A stretch of DNA of 64,000 nt from Leptospira kanakyensis (GTDB lineage: Bacteria > Spirochaetota > Leptospiria > Leptospirales > Leptospiraceae), in NCBI RefSeq assembly GCF_004769235.1, contig NZ_RQFG01000019.1:868001-932000 (forward strand), read 5' to 3'. Below the pieces are notes generated by a model. It saw nothing but the letters and a program-made list of their open reading frames with translations. It made no database searches and had not been told where the DNA came from. Shown piece after piece: positions 57,998 through 64,000 of this stretch (position 1 is the first letter of the stretch; the number at the start of each line of letters is the position of its first letter). A program made the translations under genes and the position numbers.

Positions 57998-58365
57998 TCC
58001 AGTGCTCCCTTCTTCCATATATAGTATAGACCCACAACAAGTATGAGTAAAAAGAAAAACATCTCTAGTAAAAAGAAAGTTCCAAGGCCTGCTTCTTTGA
58101 AACCGATTAAGTTGACAGCCCAAGGGTATAAAAAGACGGCTTCAATGTCGAAGAGGATGAAAAGAACTGCAACAAGATAGAACTTGATGTTAAAGAGTCC
58201 TCTCGCATCACCATAATACGTAACCCCACATTCAAATGTGTCCTGAGGTTTCGATTTTTTCTTCGGATTGATGAGGAAGGCAAGGGTCAAGATCAGAGCG
58301 GAGAAACCGACTCCGAGCAAAAGTTGTAGAAGGATTGGCGCAAAACTATCTGGAGCAGAACCCAT
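57988..58365 (-). CDS. nuoA: NADH-quinone oxidoreductase subunit A
   Basis: First gene of the nuo operon. The start is uncertain: a TTG at 58401 coincides with a promoter-like TTGACA, so I prefer ATG 58365 (125 aa). The product has three membrane helices and the motif [21 protein letters not shown]. No good Shine-Dalgarno sequence lies before either start; leaderless translation is possible. Confidence 0.9.
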   Translation of the reverse strand: MGSAPDSFAPILLQLLLGVGFSALILTLAFLINPKKKSKPQDTFECGVTYYGDARGLFNIKFYLVAVLFILFDIEAVFLYPWAVNLIGFKEAGLGTFFLLEMFFFLLILVVGLYYIWKKGALEWD

Positions 58366-58372
58366 TCCTTGA

Positions 58373-58401
58373 ATGATCTCATCCTTATTTTGAAATGTCA
58401 A
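58373..58401 (-). promoter_or_regulatory. Candidate nuoA promoter, leaderless layout
   Basis: TTGACA (58401-58396) and GATCAT (58378-58373; four of six bases match TATAAT) are 17 bp apart. The -10 box ends seven bases before ATG 58365, so transcription would start at or next to the start codon. It is a prediction from motif and spacing only. Confidence 0.35.
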
Positions 58402-58525
58402 GGCGAGATTCTTTTCGGGCCATTTTTCTCATCCATTGTTATCCCAAACAGTTCATTTGAGAATGGCTCTCAAAAATCAGGCAATTTCGATTACCAGTGA
58501 GTGTAAAAAGATAGGCAGTGGAAAA

Positions 58526-58625
58526 GGAAAGTCAGTTTCAAAAGAAACGCGCTTTAGAAGGAAAGTGAGTTTAAAAGGAAACCGCCTTTAGAACGGTAAT
58601 TGGTTTTAAAAGAACCTCGGTAGAA
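58526..58625. repeat. Three imperfect 34-bp tandem repeats
   Basis: Units at 58526-58559, 58560-58593 and 58594-58625 (34, 34, 32 bp) follow one pattern: GGAAAGTnAGTTT, then AAAAGnAAC, then TTTAGAA. The first two differ at only about six positions; the third is more diverged. Each has a short internal dyad (GTTT with AAAC). They could bind a protein upstream of nuo or be a decaying repeat array. Confidence 0.65.
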
Positions 58626-58925
58626 TGGGAAAGCGAGTGAAATGGATTCCCGAATGAAAGGAGTCAGCCAGTGCTCCTGGCATTTAGGTGAAAAGGTAAC
58701 TGACTGTAAAAAAGTAAGTCAGTGAAGAAATCGCATACCTTACTTTTGTCACAAGTGCTATGATTCCATTCCCTTTAGATAGAACCAGACTCACCAGTTT
58801 GTAACTATTAATTACCAATCCCAGAGAGGCGAAAGATAGATGTTTTCTACAAAAGGGTGAGCTGAATACAAACTCCCACTCCCTTAATGGCCTAGAATCT
58901 TTTACATTCAGACAAACGCATGTGC

Positions 58926-58954
58926 GTTATAGCAGATTATTTATCTGTAATAAC
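58926..58954 (+). promoter_or_regulatory. Hairpin in the leader of the GAF-SpoIIE gene
   Basis: GTTAT plus CAGAT (58926-58937) pairs with ATCTG plus ATAAC (58943-58954) around a 5-base loop, with one mismatch and one G-T pair inside a 12-base stem. It lies 58 bases before ATG 59013. It could be a leader structure, an attenuator or a chance dyad. Confidence 0.4.
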
Positions 58955-59012
58955 GAATTACTCCTTGTTTAGCGAGAAATCCTCCTTTTTCCTAAAACAA
59001 AAGGAGTCCGGA

Positions 59013-61396
59013 ATGTTTATAGAAACAAGACCCAGTTACAACCCTTACGAAATTTCCAGAGAATCCCATGAAATTTTGGAATCATTTTCTTCTGTGATCT
59101 TATCTCCCCCATCAGGTGATTTTTTTCAGACAAGAGTTCTCAGACTCGCACAAATATTTCACCTATCAGCCGTTTGGATCGCCGAATGGAAAAAAAATCC
59201 TCACAATTTCAAACTTTATCCTTGGTTCACTTAGGAGAACTATCAGCAACCAAAACCTACAATGGTAACATTGCTCCATGTTCAGAAGTGATCGAAACAA
59301 AATCCTATTATCATACTTTGGATTTAGAAGATAGGTATCCCGGTTTTGAATCGGTATTATCAATCAAAGGAAGCCATTACCTAGGTTATCCTCTTAAATC
59401 AAGATCGGGAGAGATCATCGGTGTCATAGCGGTTCTCAACAGGAAACATATCCCGCAACTAAATAGACTGATTCGAATTTTAGAACTACTTTCTGTGAGA
59501 ACGGCCCAAGAACTGGAAAGACGTAAATCAGATACTTATATTTCTCATGCCATCGAATCAGTGTATGCACTCAGCCATTCTTTAAAAGAAATTCACAGAC
59601 TCACCACTTCTCATTTCGAATCCATTGAAGATTTATTTTCAGGATATCTTAAAACTGGATTACAACTATTTCATTTTCCCGTCGGTATCATCAGTAAAGT
59701 GAGCCAAGATAGATATAAAATCTTACAAATCGAAGGAGAATCAGGCGACCTTAAACAAGGTGAGACCTTTCGGATTGTCGATAGTTTTTTTGCAAAGGCA
59801 AACGAATCAAAAAAAACAATCTTCTCTGAAGATATATTATCTTCAGAGGATAACCTTCAAAAAACCTCTTTTTTTAAAGAGTTTGGATTTCTGAAGTACA
59901 TAGAATCGCCGATAGTCATTGATGGGAAAATTGACGGATCCATTGGTTTTTTCTCCACTGAGATAGGCGGAACTCCGATCGAAAACCATTTCATTGAAGT
60001 CATTGAGATGATGAGCCGAAGTATCGCTTATGAAATTGAAAAAAGAAAAGCCGCCGAAGAAATCAAAAAGATCAAACTCCACCAAGATGGAGATTATTAT
60101 TTAACTTCCTTACTTGTGAAACCTTTGGGAGGAACTGAAATCGAAAGTTCCAATGTAAAAATAGAATTTTTAACCAAACAAAAGAAGGAATTTTCCTTCC
60201 AAGGAAAACGAGGAGAAATTGGAGGTGATTTATCTGTTGCACACACTGTCTACTTACGTGGAAAAAAACATATTGTTTTCATCAATGCAGATGCAATGGG
60301 AAAATCTTTACAAGGTGCTGCTGGTGCTTTGGTTCTCGGAGCGGTATTTCGATCCATCATAGAAAGAACGAAAAATAGAGAGGAATACCAAAATCGTTAT
60401 CCGGAACAGTGGTTACGCGAAGTGTTTGATGAGCTAAACAAAACCTTTGAGAGTTTTGACTACACTATGCTTGTATCACTCATTCTTGGATTAGTCGAAG
60501 ACGAGTCAGGTCTATTATATTTTGTAAATGCAGAACATCCCCATTTAATTTTATACAGAGATGGAGTTCCAAGTTTTATCAAAACAAAATATAGTTATCT
60601 AAAAATTGGCGCTACCCTTCCTCAAGACCGGTTTGCTATTAACATTTTCCAATTACAAATCGGAGATGTACTTTTTGGCGGATCCGATGGAAAAGATGAT
60701 ATTTTGGTTCATGGCGCTTGTAGTGGTGAACATTTTCTAAATACAGATGAAAAACTTTTTTTAGAACATGTCAGAAGAAGAGAAGGTGATCTTTCTGGAA
60801 TCGTTCGGTCCATCCAACAAACGGGAGAACTTACCGATGACTTGTCTCTATTCCGATTAGAATTTAGTCCGGATCGACAAGAAGAAACTATCTTGATCAA
60901 AGATGGATTCGAGCAAGTATCTAGGTTCAAACAAGAAATTCGAAAGGGGAATTTCGTCGCAGCCCGAACCCTTTTAGAAAATGCTTACGAACTCAACCAA
61001 CACAATCTAGAAGTATTACAAAATTTGATGAAATTTAGAATCGCAAATAATGAATACGAACAAGCCATTAAGTATGGCGAGGAATATTTATCCTTAAAGG
61101 CAGACAGCAATCACATACTACTATCCTTATCATTTGCTTATCAAAAGTTAGGAAAGATCAATAAAGCAATTGAATATTCGGAAAGACTCATCCTTAGAGA
61201 ACCACAACATTTAAAAAACACGACCCACCTAGCAGTTCTATATGGAAAAAAAGGAGATTTTGAAAAAGCTAAGGAGTTTTTACAGTTCGCGATAGAATCC
61301 ACAAATGACAAGGATCAATTAGAAAAATTAGAGAAGTATTGGACACGAATCGAACATGTTCATGCCAAACAAAAAAGGAAAGTATTCCAGGAATGA
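59013..61396 (+). CDS. GAF-GAF-SpoIIE phosphatase-TPR regulator, frame broken at an A8 tract
   Basis: Two open frames make up one protein. ATG 59013 has a strong ribosome site (AAGGAG six bases upstream) and codes for the first part of a GAF domain; this frame ends at 59234. A -1 frame is open from 59174 to 61396 and continues the same GAF domain, then a second GAF, a SpoIIE/PP2C phosphatase domain (GEIGGDLSVAHTVY, INADAMGKS, DDLSLFRLEF) and TPR-like helical repeats. The shift is needed at the A8 run 59190-59197 (slippery A AAA AAT). Fused length is about 794 aa. It is a pseudogene, a frameshift-regulated gene or a sequence error. Confidence 0.8.
59190..59197 (+). other. A8 tract at the frame break
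   Basis: Eight consecutive A bases sit exactly where the reading frame of the GAF domain must move by -1. One more A would restore a single frame (GAA TGG AAA AAA AAA TCC TCA). The local codons A-AAA-AAT fit a -1 slippery site. Homopolymer runs also favour RNA polymerase slippage, phase variation and sequencing error. Confidence 0.7.
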
Positions 61397-61420
61397 TACC
61401 TGTTTCTAAAATGATCGAAC

Positions 61421-62680
61421 TTACTTCCCAGGTTCCCAAAGTTTTTTGAGTTGGTCTTTTAAATTTTTCTCCATCCCTTGGTTTGTTGGTTCATAGAACT
61501 TCGGTGGATTCGGATAAAAGGATTCAGGAAAATATTTTTCCCTTACAAAGTGATCGGGAAAATCATGAGGGTATTGGTAATCCTTCCCCGCCCCTTCCTT
61601 CTTATGTGTGGCCGTGGGAGCATTGCGAAGATGATTTGGAATTTGGAACTCACGTTTTCTTTCCCGAACTAATTGAAGTGCCCGATCAATCGCCAGATAA
61701 CTAGCATTAGACTTTGGAGCTGAGGCTAAAAAAGTGGTACACTGACCGAGAGGAATCCTTCCTTCTGGCATTCCGACACGTTCGACGGCATGCCAGGTGG
61801 AGATCGCAAGCGGAAGTGCATGGACACTAGCATTCCCGACATCCTCACTTGCAAAAATCACAAGCCTTCTTGCAATAAAAAGTGGATCTTCTCCGCCTTC
61901 GATCATAAGTGCTAAATAAAAAAGTGCCGCATCGGGATCACTGCCACGAAGGGATTTGATAAAAGCAGAGATGATATCATAATGACTTTCACTATTTTTA
62001 TCATAAAAAATTACGTTTTCACCTAGAATTTCAGCTAACTTGGATTCGTTGATACTTCCCGTATCTTCTGTAAAACTTAAAATTCGTTCGAGATACCCGA
62101 GGAGTTTCCTGGCATCACCCGAACTTCTGCGAAAGAGTTCCTTTTTTAAATCCTCTGGAAATTTACTTTTATGATTTAGTTTTGTAAGGCAAGTTTCAAA
62201 AATAGAATTTTCTTCTTCTTCTGAAAGAGTGGTCAGTCGATAGACAAGCATCCGGGAAAGTAATGCTTTATTCACTCGAAAGCTGGGATTTTCTGTTGTG
62301 GCAGCAATCAATATGATTTCTCCTTCTTCCACTGCCGAAAGAAGTGCATCCTGTTGTGAGGAAGAAAAACGATGGATTTCATCCAAAAATAAAACAATCG
62401 TTCCCTGTCTTTTGGCTTCATCCAAAACTTCTCTTACCTCTTTCAAACCACTGGTCACACAACTTAAATAGCGTTTTTGCATATTCCAACCTTGGCTGAG
62501 AAGATGAGCCAAAGTGGTTTTTCCCGATCCGGGTGGACCGTAGAACAGAATTGAGGTGGGTTTAGATATGGCTCTCAGTGACTGAACCACTTGAGTTTGC
62601 CCTACAAACTCAGACCAAGTTTTAGGTCTGACCGCATGAGCGAGAGGAACCTGTTTGTTCTGCGAAAAAAGAGAATCCAA
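61421..62680 (-). CDS. rarA: Replication-associated recombination protein RarA (MgsA)
   Basis: AAA+ ATPase related to clamp-loader subunits. The 419-aa protein has Walker A GPPGSGKTTLA, Walker B LFLDEIHRFS, the sensor sequence AATTENPSF and the C-terminal domain (SSGDARKLLGYLE, SDPDAALFYLALMIEGGEDP in part). It acts at stalled replication forks with RecA and SSB in other bacteria. Its start is one base after the stop of the Cys-rich small protein. Confidence 0.93.
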   Translation of the reverse strand: MDSLFSQNKQVPLAHAVRPKTWSEFVGQTQVVQSLRAISKPTSILFYGPPGSGKTTLAHLLSQGWNMQKRYLSCVTSGLKEVREVLDEAKRQGTIVLFLDEIHRFSSSQQDALLSAVEEGEIILIAATTENPSFRVNKALLSRMLVYRLTTLSEEEENSIFETCLTKLNHKSKFPEDLKKELFRRSSGDARKLLGYLERILSFTEDTGSINESKLAEILGENVIFYDKNSESHYDIISAFIKSLRGSDPDAALFYLALMIEGGEDPLFIARRLVIFASEDVGNASVHALPLAISTWHAVERVGMPEGRIPLGQCTTFLASAPKSNASYLAIDRALQLVRERKREFQIPNHLRNAPTATHKKEGAGKDYQYPHDFPDHFVREKYFPESFYPNPPKFYEPTNQGMEKNLKDQLKKLWEPGK

Positions 62681-62681
62681 T

Positions 62682-62903
62682 TTAAGATTTTTCCAATTCT
62701 TTTTTTACTGCCATATAACAGTTGTATATGGTTTCATTACAAACATCACAACCGGAATTACAACAAATGAGAGATCTTTCGGATACCTTTCCATCTATCA
62801 AATTTTTCACAAAAGCAGCAGTTCGATCTGGCAAAAAGAAAAATCTAACTTTTTCCAGAATGACTTCATCTACAGATTTTGGGAACAACCGGTCTTCCGA
62901 CAT
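62682..62903 (-). CDS. Small cysteine-rich protein upstream of rarA
   Basis: A 73-aa product with five cysteines, four in the segment CCNSGCDVC plus one in NCY, consistent with zinc or iron-sulfur binding. It lies between the VTT membrane protein gene and rarA with adjacent ends and probably shares their transcript. The family is not recognised. Confidence 0.6.
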   Translation of the reverse strand: MSEDRLFPKSVDEVILEKVRFFFLPDRTAAFVKNLIDGKVSERSLICCNSGCDVCNETIYNCYMAVKKELEKS

Positions 62904-63488
62904 CTATCCTCCTGTGATCCAACCAAGATACATAGCGTAAAAATATACAGTTACACGGACAAATCGAAAAAGAGAACCGAGTAAAAACAACGAATAACGC
63001 ATCTTAAAAGTTCCAACAGTATAAGCCATCCAAGAATAAGGAATGGGTGTGAGAGCGCTGAGAACCACAGCCCCAAATCCATACTTACGTAAGTAAGGAA
63101 GAAGTTTGTCTTCATAATGCAAAACCATCTGTCTTCCCAAATGAAATCGCGGAATCACATACAATCCAATCAAATAAGCCAAAGACCCACCAAGTATACT
63201 TCCAAATGACATAGAAAGAATTGTTTTTAAAGGATCCATTTCTCCGGTGATGGCAAGCATAAGGAATGCATCGGGCGGAACAAAGGCAGGAAGACTATCA
63301 GAAAAAATCATCCCAACAAATAGTCCCCAATATCCAAAAATACGGACAAAATGTTCGCTGAATCCCAAAAGTTCTTTTCGAAAGAAAAAAGCCAATCCAA
63401 AAACAATCACTAAAACGATAACAATTGAAAGAATAGTTTGAAAGAGGAGATTACGAAGATTGATAGATGTCTCTTTTTCCTTTGACAT
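62904..63488 (-). CDS. VTT-domain (DedA/YqaA-type) membrane protein
   Basis: The 194-aa protein has an N-terminal membrane helix, then the VTT core: FVPPDAFLMLAI, GGSLAYLIGLYVIPR, and a hydrophobic helix near SALTPIPYSWMAYTVGTFKM. DedA-related proteins act as lipid scramblases or flippases for carrier lipids in other bacteria; the exact role here is inferred. It precedes the Cys-rich small protein and rarA. Confidence 0.82.
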   Translation of the reverse strand: MSKEKETSINLRNLLFQTILSIVIVLVIVFGLAFFFRKELLGFSEHFVRIFGYWGLFVGMIFSDSLPAFVPPDAFLMLAITGEMDPLKTILSMSFGSILGGSLAYLIGLYVIPRFHLGRQMVLHYEDKLLPYLRKYGFGAVVLSALTPIPYSWMAYTVGTFKMRYSLFLLGSLFRFVRVTVYFYAMYLGWITGG

Positions 63489-63539
63489 AGACAGTGATGT
63501 TAACCTTTTACTCTACTTATATTACGTATAACCTTAAAG

Positions 63540-64000
63540 TCATACATTTGTTTCTTTTTTGATCAGATTCCGATTTGTTTTCATCCAATCTTCTATTTTG
63601 CTAATAGATTCTTTAATTAGACTGTCCAATTGATTTCGTTCTTCCGAATTAAAATTTTGTAAAACAAAGTCTGCCACTTCCATTCCACCTTTTTCAGGTT
63701 TACCTACCCCAAACCGCAATCTATGAAAGTCTTGCGTACCGAGTTTTGCAACGATATCTTTTAGTCCATTATGACCGGCCGTTCCGCCGCCAATTTTATT
63801 TTTTATCTTACCAAAAGGTAAATCTACTTCGTCTTGGACTACAAGGATTTGTGTTGCGGGAATTTTATATAGATTGGCAAGGGTTTGGGTTGCCTTTCCG
63901 GAAAGGTTCATAAATTCCAAAGGTTTTAAAAGATGAATTTTATCCCCTTCCCAAGTATGGGTGGTATCTGCATATTTTTTGGAATCTTTAAAAGTAATAC
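63540..64000 (-). CDS. pth: Peptidyl-tRNA hydrolase, 5' end beyond the window
   Basis: Only the C-terminal 152 or so residues lie in the window; the gene runs off the right edge. The sequence shows the Pth signatures [24 protein letters not shown] and [12 protein letters not shown], with RLRFGVGKP further on. The enzyme releases tRNA from peptidyl-tRNA that has dropped off the ribosome. It reads toward the VTT gene with 51 bp between. Confidence 0.93.
   Translation of the reverse strand, partial: ITFKDSKKYADTTHTWEGDKIHLLKPLEFMNLSGKATQTLANLYKIPATQILVVQDEVDLPFGKIKNKIGGGTAGHNGLKDIVAKLGTQDFHRLRFGVGKPEKGGMEVADFVLQNFNSEERNQLDSLIKESISKIEDWMKTNRNLIKKETNV

Larger units (their letters stand above)
58402..59012. 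other. 610-bp stretch without a convincing gene
   Basis: This gap lies between the divergently read nuoA and the GAF-SpoIIE gene. I see no convincing gene. It contains three imperfect 34-bp tandem repeats (58526-58625) and a hairpin near 58926-58954; promoters of both flanking genes must also be here. The rest has no recognised RNA gene or repeat. Confidence 0.6.

Noticed and set aside
58402..58500. A further small gene before nuoA
   Set aside because: No reading frame of useful length with a ribosome site; the region fits a promoter.
58920..59012. Start of the GAF gene at 58920
   Set aside because: ATG 59013 has a strong Shine-Dalgarno sequence and the upstream part has none; the added residues have no GAF character.

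Overview
The window looks like a chromosomal segment of a Leptospira-type spirochaete. Evidence read from the sequence: moderately AT-rich DNA, many lipoproteins with relaxed spirochaete lipoboxes, a FlaA-family flagellar sheath protein, a FlgM-like anti-sigma factor, a DUF1577-type protein, and LexA, bactofilin, SpoIIE and GGDEF signalling genes. The species cannot be fixed from the sequence alone; a saprophytic or intermediate Leptospira is my guess.

Layout. 1-6.2 kb: an MBL-fold hydrolase cut by the window edge, an M16 protease pair (one active, one without the zinc site), three small lipoproteins and a solitary DNA methyltransferase. 6.2-9.8 kb: an AT-richer accessory stretch with two related lipoproteins (one truncated), two immunity-like proteins, a short ORF that may be a toxin tail, a small membrane protein and a MORN/YwqK-type secreted protein. 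9.8-17.6 kb: a tightly coupled minus-strand operon (GAF-GGDEF cyclase, 75-aa protein, pepsin-like lipoprotein, mnmA, an ATP-grasp/FMN-oxidase fusion, DUF1577 protein, RluA-type pseudouridine synthase). An initiator tRNA with a near-consensus promoter follows at 17.75 kb.

17.8-29.8 kb: proC-yggS-coiled-coil protein on the minus strand. On the plus strand: FlaA-like/waaA/nadE, a Cys-rich lipoprotein with rsmI, flgM-like, a degenerate iron-ADH and a protein with a FliG-C-like domain. 29.8-36.8 kb: glpK and an MBL phosphodiesterase-like protein, a STAS protein, and lexA-lipoprotein-ctpA-tsaD-pssA. 36.8-43.7 kb: a heavy-metal RND efflux operon with an inorganic pyrophosphatase gene between pump and outer-membrane channel. 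43.8-46.7 kb: bactofilin, recJ, mtnD. 46.8-58.4 kb: a complex I operon nuoABCDEFHJKLMN without nuoG and nuoI. 58.4-64 kb: a 0.6-kb non-coding stretch with imperfect 34-bp tandem repeats, a GAF-GAF-SpoIIE-TPR regulator whose frame breaks at an A8 tract, then rarA, a Cys-rich small protein, a VTT/DedA-type membrane protein and the 3' part of pth.

Most genes are housekeeping (tRNA modification, envelope, respiration, cofactor synthesis). The most unusual items are the frame-broken SpoIIE regulator, the ATP-grasp/FMN-oxidase fusion, the two-DTGS pepsin-like lipoprotein, the iron-ADH that has lost three of four metal ligands, the FliG-C-like domain outside FliG, the nuo operon without G and I, and the immunity-like accessory cluster at 6.2-9.8 kb.
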